A stretch of 64,000 nt of DNA. Source: Flavobacterium sp. MedPE-SWcel. Lineage in GTDB: Bacteria; Bacteroidota; Bacteroidia; Flavobacteriales; Flavobacteriaceae. The position numbers and the translations under genes were made by a program. Below, piece after piece: positions 32,257 to 41,446 of the stretch. The notes beneath the pieces were generated by a model, which did not search any database, was not told where the DNA came from, and saw nothing but the letters and a program-made list of their open reading frames with translations. The stretch spans positions 173,119 to 237,118 of the forward strand of contig MPCW01000002.1 of the NCBI GenBank assembly GCA_001874325.1, read 5' to 3'. Every line of letters begins with the position of its first letter. Within the stretch, counting starts at the first letter, position 1.

Positions 32257-33718
32257 AATTAATTTGTTAACGGATACTGAAATATTAGAACTAGAAACTC
32301 TTTTGAAGGAAAGAGATATTAATAAAGTGCGTAATAACCTCAATATTATTAATGAAAATACTAATCCAAACTATAAGCTACTTCATCATTCAATCAAAAA
32401 ACAGAAGTATAATAACGACAATGAACTTGTTGATGGAAAAAGAGGTGCTGCATTAGAAGGTTCTTCTAGGTCCGGAAAAACATGGAGTAGTATTGATATT
32501 ATTATTTGGATTTGCCTTTATGTAGAGAAGTCATGTACAATAAATATTTATAGGGAAACATATAATGAATTTAAAACCACCCTATATGATGATTTCAAGC
32601 GCCGTCTTGATGATTTCGCCTTGCCCAACCCCTTTCATAAGGCAAAAGAGATAAAGAGCTTTAAAATAAATAATAGTACTATTTACTTTCTAGGTGACGG
32701 TAAACATGGTGGAGGTTGCGACTATGCTTTCTTTAACGAGATGATGTTTATTGAAAACTCAATATTTGATCAATCAGAAATGCGTTGCAGAAAATTCTGG
32801 TGGGCAGACTATAACCCTTCAGTTACTGAACATTGGTTTTTTAATAAAGTACTAACGAGACCCGATGTTGCCTTCTTACGTACTACGTATAAAGACAATC
32901 GATTTATATCTCCTCAAGAAAAGAACAAGGTCCTTTCATACGAACCATGGAAACCAGGTTCATACATTGTTAAAGACAATATTATAAAGTGTTACAATAA
33001 GCAAACTGGAAAAGTTGAACCTATAACAAAGACAAACCAACCTCCACTCCACCCTACCAATATAACAAACCAAACTTCAGACGAGTTTATGTGGAAAGTT
33101 TACGGGCTCGGCCTTAGAGGGGCTATGGAAGGTGTGATATTCCCATACGTTGAATGGATTGATAAGTTCCCGAAAGAAAAAGCCCCTATTTATGCTAATG
33201 ACTTTGGCTTTACAACGGACCCTAATGCATTTGTCAAATATGCAGAGGATGAATATAATATTTGGATAGAGTTATTATGTTATGAGCCAATTGAAACCCC
33301 TGAAGACTTAAGTTAACTATTCATTAGCTTAGGAGTAGATAAAGAAAGAGATATTATCCCTTGCGACTCTTCTGATAAATATACTGGTGAGAATAAAGGT
33401 ACTATTGAAATGGTTAAAGGCCTTAGAAAGTTAGGCTTTAAAAATGCTACTAAAATAAAAAAGACAAGGTCTGTAATGTTTTGGCTTAATTCTATGAAGA
33501 AGAAAAAGATTCATATCATAAAGAATCACTTACACGAGGAAGCTACAAAAGAACAACAAAATTACAAGATGAAAGAAATAGCTGGAATAGCTATTAATCA
33601 ACCCATAGACAAATGGAATCACATGTGGGATGCTGCACGCTATGGGCACATAATGCATAATCAAGAACCAGGTATATACGAAACAAAAGAAGAAGTTATA
33701 AAGAGAATAAACTACTAA
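32216..33718 (+). pseudogene. terL: Terminase large subunit interrupted by an in-frame TAA
   Basis: Codons 1-366 hold the ATPase: GSSRSGKT Walker A (82-89), CDYAFFNEMM Walker B (168-177), WWADYNPSVTEHWF and the first nuclease aspartate in YANDFGFTTDP. TAA at 33314-33316 follows PEDLS. The same frame then continues without other stops as LFISLGVDKERDIIPCDSS, KYTGENKGTIEMVKGL and HMWDAARYG, the second and third nuclease acidic motifs, to the true stop at 33716-33718. CAA to TAA is the simplest cause. An internal ATG at 33410 could give only a nuclease fragment. Packaging should fail unless read-through occurs. Confidence 0.88.
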
Positions 33719-33725
33719 ACCAACT

Positions 33726-35156
33726 ATGGAAGCTATATTAAAACTACTCACAGCAGACCCTGAGAAAGCAATCGATAAAATCAGAAAGACAGGTTCTGAA
33801 AAAGCTGAAAAAATAACTAACTATAGAAAAGAGTACGTTAATCATGACAGGTCTTTAAGGAAGGAGCAAATTGATAAAACGCAGAAAGACAAAAAGGTTG
33901 GTGAAGGTGAAAGATCACGAACAGTAACAGCCGTTCGTATCCCTGTAAATTTTGCTAAAAAAATAGTACAAACATCAAGTTCCTTCGAAGTAGGAAAACC
34001 TATTACATTAATACCTTCTGAAGAAAACAACCTTTCCGTATTAATAAAAAAAATATGGAAGATTAATCGAGTTGATAACTTGATTCAAAAAGCTGTAAGA
34101 TTAAAGAAGTCCGAAACTCAAGGAGCTTTTCAGTTTTATATTCAGCCTATTAAGCCGAGCTCAATACTTAATAAAGTTTTAACTCAAGTAGGTCTGAAAA
34201 AACAAAATACAGAAATAAAAGTAAAAGTTCTGGATAATACCAAAGGAACTATGACACCTTATTTTGACGATTTTGACGATATGATTCTATTCATGTGGGA
34301 ATATACAACGGTAAATAGTAATGATAAGACTATTAAGAATGTGAGAGTTTGGGATAAAACAAACTGTTATAGTTATAGTGATGAATCAGGTAAACTAGAT
34401 CTTCAAGAAACCAAATCGCATGGATTTGACCGCATACCAATCGTTTATACTTCTCAAGATGAGCCAGAATGGTTTGATGTGCGCGAACTTATTGATCGTT
34501 ACGAAACTACTTTATCAAAACTAGGCGGATCAAATGATTATTCGGCTTACCCTATTTTACAGATCTTCGGAAAGATTAAGGATTTTCCCGATAAAGACGA
34601 AAATGGAAAAGTTTTAAACTTTCCTATAGATGTCGATCCAGAGTCAGGAAAACCTATACACGGCGAGGCTAAATTTGTAAATGCAGATAATGCAGTAGAT
34701 AGCTGCAAGTTAGAAATAGAAACAATTGAGTCTCTTATATACTCAATATCATCTACCCCGAACCTTTCATTTGATAATGTAAAAGGTATCAGCAGCGTGT
34801 CTGGAATAGCTTTAAAACTTATGTTTTTAGATGCTATAACAAAAGCTTCTATGAATGAAGGAGAAAACAGAACTATGATCGAGAGAATAGTTAATATAAT
34901 AATTGGTGGAGTGATAACCTCAACTAACACCTCTATGAGATCTCTTTCTGAAAGCTTATTTTACGAAATTGAGTTTAACTCTATTCTACCTGACGATTTA
35001 AAAGAAGCTGCTAGCATTATGACCCAACTTAAATCATCTGGCCTTGTGAGTACTCAAACAGCAGTAAAGCAATTAGATATAAACCCAGATACCGAGGAAG
35101 AGCTTGAGCTTATTAAAAAAGAAAACTTAAATATAGGTATAAAACAAAAAGATTAA
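33726..35156 (+). CDS. Phage portal protein
   Basis: 476 residues of SPP1 gp6-type portal. RIPVNFAKKIVQTSSSFEVGKPITL is near the start; HGFDRIPIVYTSQDEPEWFDVRELIDRYETTLSKLGGSNDYSAYPIL is the wing/clip region; and SSVSGIALKLMFLDAITKAS followed by a long helix forms the crown. It forms the dodecameric DNA gate at one vertex and the docking site for terminase. It starts 7 bp after the terL stop. Confidence 0.9.
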   Translation: MEAILKLLTADPEKAIDKIRKTGSEKAEKITNYRKEYVNHDRSLRKEQIDKTQKDKKVGEGERSRTVTAVRIPVNFAKKIVQTSSSFEVGKPITLIPSEENNLSVLIKKIWKINRVDNLIQKAVRLKKSETQGAFQFYIQPIKPSSILNKVLTQVGLKKQNTEIKVKVLDNTKGTMTPYFDDFDDMILFMWEYTTVNSNDKTIKNVRVWDKTNCYSYSDESGKLDLQETKSHGFDRIPIVYTSQDEPEWFDVRELIDRYETTLSKLGGSNDYSAYPILQIFGKIKDFPDKDENGKVLNFPIDVDPESGKPIHGEAKFVNADNAVDSCKLEIETIESLIYSISSTPNLSFDNVKGISSVSGIALKLMFLDAITKASMNEGENRTMIERIVNIIIGGVITSTNTSMRSLSESLFYEIEFNSILPDDLKEAASIMTQLKSSGLVSTQTAVKQLDINPDTEEELELIKKENLNIGIKQKD

Positions 35157-35168
35157 TACTGTAAAAAT

Positions 35169-35198
35169 TTATCTACATTTGTTAACAAATGTAGATAA
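35169..35198. promoter_or_regulatory. 30-bp perfect palindrome overlapping a promoter box
   Basis: The half-site TTATCTACATTTGTT (35169-35183) is followed directly by its exact reverse complement. A TACATTTG box (35174-35181) lies inside. It sits between the portal gene and the first membrane-protein gene of a moron cassette. It can act as an operator or, as RNA, a long hairpin. Confidence 0.65.
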
Positions 35199-35532
35199 TA
35201 AATTGGAAGAAATTTTAGATTTTATTGGCAGCATATATTTTCAGACATGGTTAGGAGCTATCAGCGCCCACTTCTTGTCTCTTTATTCAAAAGATTTTAA
35301 AGGAACAATACCATTCTTGAAAAAAATAATTCCGTATAAGTCGGATACCTTTTACTATCGGGTTGATCTAATTATTTTACCGTTGATTGGCACATTAATT
35401 GCCTGTATGGTAATAGAGCCAGTTAATCTAAAGACATCATTTTTTGCTGGGATTAGTTGGAGTGGAACTTTAATAGCATTATTAACAAATAATAATAATA
35501 ATAATTCAAACGATAAAGATGGAGATAATTGA
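35179..35532 (+). CDS. Small membrane protein of a moron cassette
   Basis: Up to 117 residues. No ATG is available: TTG at 35179 or 35203 are the possible starts, and the first lies inside the palindrome. A short amphipathic N-terminus is followed by two or three membrane segments (VDLIILPLIGTLIACMVIEP; FFAGISWSGTLIALL) and an Asn-rich tail. It overlaps the next gene by 14 bp. It is not a standard head gene; a superinfection-exclusion role is possible. Confidence 0.55.
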   Translation: MLTNVDNKLEEILDFIGSIYFQTWLGAISAHFLSLYSKDFKGTIPFLKKIIPYKSDTFYYRVDLIILPLIGTLIACMVIEPVNLKTSFFAGISWSGTLIALLTNNNNNNSNDKDGDN

Positions 35533-36340
35533 TTTAGTTTACATAATACCTCTTTTACTTTCTTTGTTGTTATTTAGTACATACTTATTTAAAACAAAAG
35601 AACAAACAAATCCAAGAGCAATTAAGAATAAATGGGTTAGATATTTTCCTATTTATACTGTCTTGTTTATGTCTGTAGGCGTAATGATTATTTCAAAATA
35701 TTATGAAGATAAAATAAATAGACTTGAAACTGAAGAATTAATGTTACAGTCTGAAATAAATAAAAGCAAAATATATAATAGTATTATCTCAGATAAATTA
35801 AAAAGACTAGAAGTTTTAGATAGTCTTATAAATAAGAATAAAGATTATAAGAATTTAATTGAAGAAATAAAAAAACAGGAAGTTATAGTTGGTGATAAAA
35901 CAGATATCCTTAAAAATATAGAACAAGCAATAGAAGATACTGAAAATAATATCGATTATATTAACTCCTACAATGAAATAATTGATACTCCAAAAGAAAT
36001 ATCCAAAGGATATACATATAGTGGAGAAACTAATAAAATAATATTTGTATGCCCGGTAGAAAAAAACTCTGAGTATTTAAATTTTGGTTTAAAGTTTAAA
36101 GATGAAAAAATCATTAATGATATAGCATGTATTTATGTTACAATAAACGAACGTGTTGATAATAATAATTATACACATTTATATTCCCAAGCTTTTGCTC
36201 CTAAAACTGGAATTAACAATTTTAAGATTAAAAACTATCTATTTAAAGAGAATACAATAATGAGGGTTGGATACTTTTTAAAGTCTGACTTTAAAAAAGA
36301 TGAAGAATATCCATACTTTCACAGTGTAAGCTGTAAATAA
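35519..36340 (+). CDS. Membrane-anchored coiled-coil protein of a moron cassette
   Basis: 273 residues. Two N-terminal membrane helices (IIPLLLSLLLFSTYLF; YFPIYTVLFMSVGVMIIS) are followed by a long coiled coil at about 70-150 (LETEELMLQSEINKSK; EEIKKQEVIVGD). A beta-rich C-terminal domain follows (KIIFVCPVEKNSEYLNFGLK). The coding sequence is even more AT-rich than the capsid genes. With its upstream partner it is placed between portal and scaffold genes, with its own palindrome and terminator, the pattern of an acquired lysogenic-conversion gene. Function unknown. Confidence 0.65.
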   Translation: MEIIDLVYIIPLLLSLLLFSTYLFKTKEQTNPRAIKNKWVRYFPIYTVLFMSVGVMIISKYYEDKINRLETEELMLQSEINKSKIYNSIISDKLKRLEVLDSLINKNKDYKNLIEEIKKQEVIVGDKTDILKNIEQAIEDTENNIDYINSYNEIIDTPKEISKGYTYSGETNKIIFVCPVEKNSEYLNFGLKFKDEKIINDIACIYVTINERVDNNNYTHLYSQAFAPKTGINNFKIKNYLFKENTIMRVGYFLKSDFKKDEEYPYFHSVSCK

Positions 36341-36367
36341 TTTATTTATAACTAAACTTAACTAAAT

Positions 36368-36399
36368 AAAAAAAACACTCAAGGCTTGAGTGTTTTTTT
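36368..36399 (+). terminator. Terminator closing the moron cassette
   Basis: CACTCAAG and CTTGAGTG, flanked by A8 and T7, form a strong hairpin 28 bp after the moron stop codon. It isolates the cassette from the late promoter that follows. Confidence 0.85.
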
Positions 36400-36412
36400 A
36401 TCTACACGTCAC

Positions 36413-36455
36413 TTATTTAGAATAATTCTAAATAAAGTTATTTTTATTATATTTG
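36413..36455 (+). promoter_or_regulatory. Late promoter with palindromic upstream element (copy 1)
   Basis: TTATTTAGAAT-A-ATTCTAAATAA (36413-36435) is a perfect 11-bp-arm palindrome. It is followed by a TATATTTG -7 box at 36448-36455. A second copy of this arrangement lies at 54429-54472. The palindrome covers the -33 area, as expected for an activator or repressor site. Confidence 0.7.
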
Positions 36456-36486
36456 TTACTCAAACAATTAACTAACAATAATAGAA

Positions 36487-37143
36487 ATGGCAGTAGAAAA
36501 AACTAGAGTGATTGATAGACTTAAGGCTTTGTTCCCTAAGGCTAACTTATCACAAGTAAGGTTAGACGCATTAGCGGATAAACTTTCTAAAAAACCAGCG
36601 GATGATGCAGATGATGCAGCTATTGATTTAGTAATTAATGATTTTAATGAAATCATGGATATTACTGATATCGCGAAAGGTGACGATAGAATTCGGAATC
36701 TAGAAAAGAATAGCAACCCAAAACCAACCCCTCCAGCTACACCGCCTGCTACTCCCCCAGCAAACAAACCAGACACTTCAGAAGATGTGCCAGCATGGGC
36801 TAAGAAAATGATTGAGCAAAATGATACGCTTAAATCAGATTTAGAAGCTTTAAAAACTGGTAAAATAATCGATGCTAAGAAAGCAACAGCTTCTGAAATG
36901 TTTAACAAATCTGAAGCTTTAAAAAGCATGCCTGAAAAAGCAAAAGAAAACTGGAAAAACAGGATTGATGTTGAGTCTGAAACACCTGTTGAAGACCAGA
37001 TTAAAGGTTTGGAGGATGAGTATACTGAACTAGTTCAAAATTCTGCTGATCAAAACGATTATGCAGGTCCTGTTGGAGGTGGTAACCCAACTCCAAGTAA
37101 AGTAGACGAAGATGTAGTCGCAAATGTTGTTAGTAGTATTTAA
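36487..37143 (+). CDS. Putative capsid scaffold or head-assembly protein
   Basis: 218 residues. The N-terminal helical domain (VIDRLKALFPKANLSQVRLD) is followed by a proline/alanine linker (PKPTPPATPPATPPANKPDT, near 78-97). A charged helix (WAKKMIEQNDTLKSDLEALK) and a polar tail rich in Asp/Asn come next. It is the first gene after the late promoter and is followed by decoration and major capsid genes, the normal scaffold position. No protease motif was seen. Confidence 0.7.
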   Translation: MAVEKTRVIDRLKALFPKANLSQVRLDALADKLSKKPADDADDAAIDLVINDFNEIMDITDIAKGDDRIRNLEKNSNPKPTPPATPPATPPANKPDTSEDVPAWAKKMIEQNDTLKSDLEALKTGKIIDAKKATASEMFNKSEALKSMPEKAKENWKNRIDVESETPVEDQIKGLEDEYTELVQNSADQNDYAGPVGGGNPTPSKVDEDVVANVVSSI

Positions 37144-37170
37144 ATAAGTCTAATTTAAAAAATCATTATT

Positions 37171-37569
37171 ATGTCGGGAGTTACCGCTGATTTGAATAAC
37201 AAAGGAACTACAATTGATACTGGAAATGACAGTATTGTAATTATAGCTAACCTAGAGAACATACCAGGAGGAAAAACACTAGATACGACAGGATTTAGTC
37301 CTGAAGTAATACCTGCTGGTCATCTCGTAATAGAAGAAACAGCCACAGGGAAACTAAAACCTATGCCAGTTTCAGGAGATAACTATGGATCATTACCAGC
37401 TTCTCACACTTATAAAGGAGTTGTTGTATCAAGTGTATCAACTAAAAAGCCTTTTGTATCAATACTTGTTAGAGGCTCTGTTAACAAAAACGCTTCTAAA
37501 TATGGAATAACATCCATCCTGTCGGCTGTAAAAACAGCATTACCATTAATCCGTTTCACACAAGACTAA
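37171..37569 (+). CDS. Putative head decoration protein
   Basis: 132 residues, beta-rich with no charged helix: IDTGNDSIVIIANLENIPGG, VIPAGHLVIEETATGKLKPM and YKGVVVSSVSTKKPFVSILV. This is the pattern of capsid-stabilising proteins that sit just before the major capsid gene (4 bp upstream). Assigned by position and fold-like pattern only. Confidence 0.65.
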   Translation: MSGVTADLNNKGTTIDTGNDSIVIIANLENIPGGKTLDTTGFSPEVIPAGHLVIEETATGKLKPMPVSGDNYGSLPASHTYKGVVVSSVSTKKPFVSILVRGSVNKNASKYGITSILSAVKTALPLIRFTQD

Positions 37570-37572
37570 CCT

Positions 37573-38853
37573 ATGAATCAATCACTATTTGTAGCCTTTG
37601 CTGCATACTTTATAGCAATCGCTAAATCCATTGATGAAAAAATCAATGGAGGGAAAATCGAATTAACATACCTCTACAAGGCTATGTTGTCTGAAGAACT
37701 AAGTGTTGACCTAAAATGGCAAACTTTACAAGTGAACTCGAATATTGTTTCAGCAGATATTGTTGCTTTAGATTCGAGCCTTCCTTTGAAAAAGAGAGAC
37801 TCATTTGGATCAGCTTCTGGAGATATTCCAAAAATGGGTATGAAACTTCAGTTAACTGAAAAACAAATGTCTGATCTCGATGTTCTAAAAGCTAGAAATG
37901 TCGAAACTTCTGTATTAGTTGATAAAATATTCAACGATCAGGTTAAATGTATAATGGGTATCCATGAAAACCTTGAAAGAATGTTCTTGCAAGGTATTTC
38001 TACAGGAGTTGCTCTTGCAGAAGATGAGAATAATATAGGAACAGGTATTCGTGTTAATTATGGTTATGAAGACTCTAATAAATATGGAGCCATTAAGCCA
38101 TGGACAGACTCTGAGAACGCTACTCCAATGGACGACATCAAGAGAATTATAAAAGCTGCTAAAGCAAAAGGAGATGTTATTAAATACTTGATGATGTCAG
38201 ATACAGCTCATGATAGATTAGCTCAATGTAAGCAAACTAGAGAGCAATATGCATTTAGTCAAAACTTCGTAGGAGATAAAATACCAACTCCAGACATGGA
38301 GCAAGTAAATTCTCTAATGCAGAGAAAATTTGGGCTAAAAATTATAGTTGTAGACAGAACAGTGACTACAGAACGTGATGGTAAAAGAACTGTACACACT
38401 CCGTTTGAAGAAAACAATGTAGTTTTCCTAACCAGTAATAAAGTAGGGAAGCTACAATACGGTATACTAGCTGAAGAGACAAGAAAATCTAAGCAATGTA
38501 CTTATGCTAAATCAGGAAGTTTCACTCTGTTGAAAAAATGGAGTACAGAAGAACCGTTTGCTGAATTTACTTCTTCTCAAGCTCTTGTTGTCCCTGTAAT
38601 AAATAACCCAAGCTCGGTCTATCTATTAGATTCAGAAGAAGCTGCAACTGACGAGCAAACTGAGGGGGATGATAACTTTGATTACAAAGGGACAGCTTAT
38701 ACGCGTACTTCTGTGATATCAGCTATTAATGAAGCTACTGGTAAAGAGACTGCCACAGCTACCAATAAAGATGAAACTTTACTAAAACGTATCAATGAAC
38801 TTAGTGAAGAACAAATCTTAGTATTTGATGCTAACATCGTAGAATCAGCATAA
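37573..38853 (+). CDS. Major capsid protein (gpE-like)
   Basis: 426 residues. LQVNSNIVSADIVALDSSLPLKKRDSFGSASGDIPKMGMKLQLTE matches the N-terminal part of gpE-type capsid proteins, and NEYVGDKIPTPDMEQ-like, FGLKIIVVDRTVTTERDGKR and NNVVFLTSNKVGKLQYGIL come later. The residues after ~365 (EEAATDEQTEGDDNFDYKG; AISAINEATGKET-like; ELSEEQILVFDA) form an extra C-terminal domain. It builds the HK97-fold shell. Confidence 0.85.
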   Translation: MNQSLFVAFAAYFIAIAKSIDEKINGGKIELTYLYKAMLSEELSVDLKWQTLQVNSNIVSADIVALDSSLPLKKRDSFGSASGDIPKMGMKLQLTEKQMSDLDVLKARNVETSVLVDKIFNDQVKCIMGIHENLERMFLQGISTGVALAEDENNIGTGIRVNYGYEDSNKYGAIKPWTDSENATPMDDIKRIIKAAKAKGDVIKYLMMSDTAHDRLAQCKQTREQYAFSQNFVGDKIPTPDMEQVNSLMQRKFGLKIIVVDRTVTTERDGKRTVHTPFEENNVVFLTSNKVGKLQYGILAEETRKSKQCTYAKSGSFTLLKKWSTEEPFAEFTSSQALVVPVINNPSSVYLLDSEEAATDEQTEGDDNFDYKGTAYTRTSVISAINEATGKETATATNKDETLLKRINELSEEQILVFDANIVESA

Positions 38854-38854
38854 T

Positions 38855-39433
38855 ATGTATAGTCAAGAAGCAATAGATGTTTTAGTGAATCGTATAGGTT
38901 GGTCTGATTTATCATCAGACCTTTCTATCGATTTAAGCGTTGAAAACAAAACGGCAGAATCAGGAAAAACATTCGACTGGTATCACTCACTTGCCCAGAT
39001 AGGTAATATTTATTCGGCTGTTCCAAAGGTTAACATGGATAGTGAAGATTTTAATGAATTGTTGCTAGACCTAAAGAAGAAAGCCGTTTCATCCACTTTA
39101 ACATCTATTCTTGACAAACATTATCGCTATGATTTTAATAAAGACTACTCAAATGAAATAATCGATAAAGCTTCTCTTTTTGATGATGTTATAGGTTATA
39201 CAGTAGCTATCAAAGTAATTGAGTTATTAATATCTACTAATAGGAAGAATGCAGAAGAACGTAATGCTTCTATGAGTTATCAAACTCTAAAGGTAGAGCT
39301 TAACGGAGCTAAGAATGAAGGAGGACATTATATAGCCAAAGGGATATACTTTGAGCTAAGTCAAAGTATTAAGAAAGCACAGAGATCGCTATTCCCTTTT
39401 GAGGTTATAGTGAGAAACGGAAACTGCCAATGA
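38855..39433 (+). CDS. Head-tail connector-type protein (uncertain)
   Basis: 192 residues: VLVNRIGWSDLSSDLSIDLS, FDWYHSLAQIGNIYSAVPKV and VIGYTVAIKVIELLISTNRK. It follows the capsid gene by 1 bp and overlaps the next by 4 bp, where head-completion proteins (gp15/gp6-like) are found. The helical pattern fits, but no specific family was recognised. Confidence 0.6.
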   Translation: MYSQEAIDVLVNRIGWSDLSSDLSIDLSVENKTAESGKTFDWYHSLAQIGNIYSAVPKVNMDSEDFNELLLDLKKKAVSSTLTSILDKHYRYDFNKDYSNEIIDKASLFDDVIGYTVAIKVIELLISTNRKNAEERNASMSYQTLKVELNGAKNEGGHYIAKGIYFELSQSIKKAQRSLFPFEVIVRNGNCQ

Positions 39434-39954
39434 TATATAAAGCCCCTACCCTTGCTGGAATTGATACAGCTATTAATAAGCTACAATTAGCTATTGATAA
39501 AAAGATCTCTTGGAAGGATGTCGATATTTTCGGAAGGGTATATAGAAACTCTTCTAAGAATGGGAAAATAGCTCCAGAAGCTTACATAAATGGAGAGTAT
39601 AAAGACGTACTGACCAACGATAAAAAAACAGCTAGTATCTTCTTTATTGATTCGGAGAAAGAAGATACCAAAGAAGGTATCAGGTTTGTAAACAGTACTA
39701 AAATAGTATTCATGGTGGACCTAAAAAAAGCTTATCCTGATTATACGCATAGGTGCGATATGGAAGCTAGATTGGAAGCTATTGAACTTATAAAAGGAGT
39801 TTCTCGATTTGAGATTACGGGCATCGAGAAAGGTATCGAAGAAGTTTTTAAGGGGTTTGATGTTGAAAATATAAAACTTAACGACTTAAACCCTTTTCAT
39901 GTATTTGCGATTGTAGGAGACTTAACCTATAACGCATCTTCTTGTTTTAACTAA
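39430..39954 (+). CDS. Tail-completion-type protein (uncertain)
   Basis: 174 residues of alternating strands and helices: IDTAINKLQLAIDKKISWKD, VDIFGRVYRNSS, FVNSTKIVFMVDLKKAYPDY and HRCDMEARLEAIELIKGVSR. It lies just before the tail tube gene. Position and length fit a tail terminator or completion protein. Confidence 0.6.
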   Translation: MIYKAPTLAGIDTAINKLQLAIDKKISWKDVDIFGRVYRNSSKNGKIAPEAYINGEYKDVLTNDKKTASIFFIDSEKEDTKEGIRFVNSTKIVFMVDLKKAYPDYTHRCDMEARLEAIELIKGVSRFEITGIEKGIEEVFKGFDVENIKLNDLNPFHVFAIVGDLTYNASSCFN

Positions 39955-39970
39955 TTAAATTTTTATAAAA

Positions 39971-40846
39971 ATGAGCACATACGTAGAAATTTGTGGAGGT
40001 GAACAAAAAACACCTCAAAACACAGGGTATAAAAAACAATGTATCGAATCGAAATTACAAATTCCTGTAATTTCGAACGGTTACAAATTTGAAAATGTAG
40101 GGGACTTTAAAGACCCTCAAAAATGGAAAGAAGCAATAGCAGCTAAACATTTAGTGCCTCTATTCGCTGTTTACGAACTTGCAGATGCATCAACTGAAGA
40201 TACCAAATTCGAAAGTGGAAACTTCTCTAAGATCACCGCTAAAGGGGTTGAGAAAATAACTTTTGAATGCTATCTGAGCGTATGCGCTTATGCTGCATTG
40301 AAGTCTTATGAGAATTCAGGGGATTATAGTGAATTATTCGAATTTAACGAAGATGGTGATTACTCAGGTATATTCGATTCTGATAACACTAAAGTGAGAG
40401 GGCGAAGAATTAAGTCTCTTACTGTTACTAGAATAAGAGCAACGAAGGACAAGGTACCGTATGTTAAAGGAGAAATTACTTTTGCAGACAAAGACGATGT
40501 TCTTGATGCTGTAATAGTAAAATCAGAGCTTTCAGATACTGACTTGGATGGGATATTTGATGTACAACTAACACAAGTTTCAGCTTCATCAACAAGTATT
40601 CGATTTAAAGCGAGTTCAGGTTGTGCAGGAGGTTCATTAGTCACCTCTTTGACACAAGCCGACCTTGTAGTGAAAGATACTTCAGGCACAGTTCAGGGAG
40701 TATCACTTATCGCTGCTGATAGTGATGGAGTTTTTGAATTAACAGGTACTGGTTTTGCTTCTGATTTCACTGTCTCTATTAATGGAGTCGTAACTCAAGC
40801 TGCAATCATGTACGAATCACCAGAGGTTCTAAAAATCACTATATAA
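39971..40846 (+). CDS. Tail tube protein with an extra C-terminal domain
   Basis: 291 residues. The first ~190 (ICGGEQKTPQNTGYKKQCIE, GVEKITFECYLSVCAYAALK, DSDNTKVRGRRIKSLTVTRI, PYVKGEITFADKDDV) form a tail-tube-like beta barrel. After DTDLDGIFDVQ an Ig-like domain follows (VVKDTSGTVQGVSLIAADSD, GTGFASDFTVSINGVV), likely displayed on the tail surface. It precedes the chaperone-type genes and the tape measure, as tube genes do. Confidence 0.7.
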   Translation: MSTYVEICGGEQKTPQNTGYKKQCIESKLQIPVISNGYKFENVGDFKDPQKWKEAIAAKHLVPLFAVYELADASTEDTKFESGNFSKITAKGVEKITFECYLSVCAYAALKSYENSGDYSELFEFNEDGDYSGIFDSDNTKVRGRRIKSLTVTRIRATKDKVPYVKGEITFADKDDVLDAVIVKSELSDTDLDGIFDVQLTQVSASSTSIRFKASSGCAGGSLVTSLTQADLVVKDTSGTVQGVSLIAADSDGVFELTGTGFASDFTVSINGVVTQAAIMYESPEVLKITI

Positions 40847-41061
40847 TGAGTAGTTATAAAGGTATAGAATTCGCAAAGGGCTATAACAAGCCCTTTGCAG
40901 AATTCAAAAAGGAGTTTGAAGGAACACATATTTTTAAAAATATGCATCCCGACATAAGAGAAAAAGAACTTAAAATAGCTCATAAAACAGCGGTCAATGG
41001 CAACTCTTCAAGAACAGTTAAAAAAAGCAAGGAAGGTAAACCCGAAGAACCTGAAGAATGA
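40846..41061 (+). CDS. Small tail-assembly-region protein
   Basis: 71 residues: MSSYKGIEFAKGYNKPFAEF, then KNMHPDIREKELKIAHKTAV and an acidic end. It starts on the TAATG junction with the tube gene and overlaps the next gene by 65 bp. This is the slot of tail chaperones. Confidence 0.55.
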   Translation: MSSYKGIEFAKGYNKPFAEFKKEFEGTHIFKNMHPDIREKELKIAHKTAVNGNSSRTVKKSKEGKPEEPEE

Positions 41062-41446
41062 CCTGTTCAGGTTCATTAGAAGTATTGAATCTGAGTTATT
41101 AGAAAAGAATAAATCCCAGATTAAGGACGATAGTAAAGATATCTTCGGTAACCCAATTGGTTTCTATTCTTCTGCTACAGAAATAATCACTAATGGTAAA
41201 AAGGCTAAAGGGCAACCTTTTGATGGTTTTGATACTGGAGATTTTCTGAAAGGATTTTACATGCAGGAGGTATCTGGGGTCATTCGTTTTGGATCTAAAG
41301 ACGAAAAGACACAAACTATTCTAAAAAGCGATAATTGGCTTTCTGATGAGCTATTTGGACTATCAGATGAGAATTTGAAGGGAGTGATCGAAAAAAGATT
41401 ACTCCCTTTTTTTATTAAGAACGCTAGAGATAAACTAGATATATGA
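40997..41446 (+). CDS. Tail-region protein, unknown
   Basis: 149 residues: LQEQLKKARKVNPKNLKNDL, FRFIRSIESELLEKNKSQIK, GFYSSATEIITNGKKAKGQP and FIKNARDKLDI. The mixed pattern (TGDFLKGFYMQEVSGVIRFG) resembles minor tail proteins of gpG/neck type. It overlaps the next gene by 4 bp. Confidence 0.6.
   Translation: MATLQEQLKKARKVNPKNLKNDLFRFIRSIESELLEKNKSQIKDDSKDIFGNPIGFYSSATEIITNGKKAKGQPFDGFDTGDFLKGFYMQEVSGVIRFGSKDEKTQTILKSDNWLSDELFGLSDENLKGVIEKRLLPFFIKNARDKLDI

Noticed and set aside
33314..33316. Stop-codon reassignment as an explanation for the terminase TAA
   Set aside because: TAA is used as the normal stop of many neighbouring phage genes.
40997..41061. Programmed -1 frameshift joining two tail chaperone genes at the A7 run near 41025
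   Set aside because: The downstream frame is not the -1 frame of the first gene, and the second gene has its own ATG.
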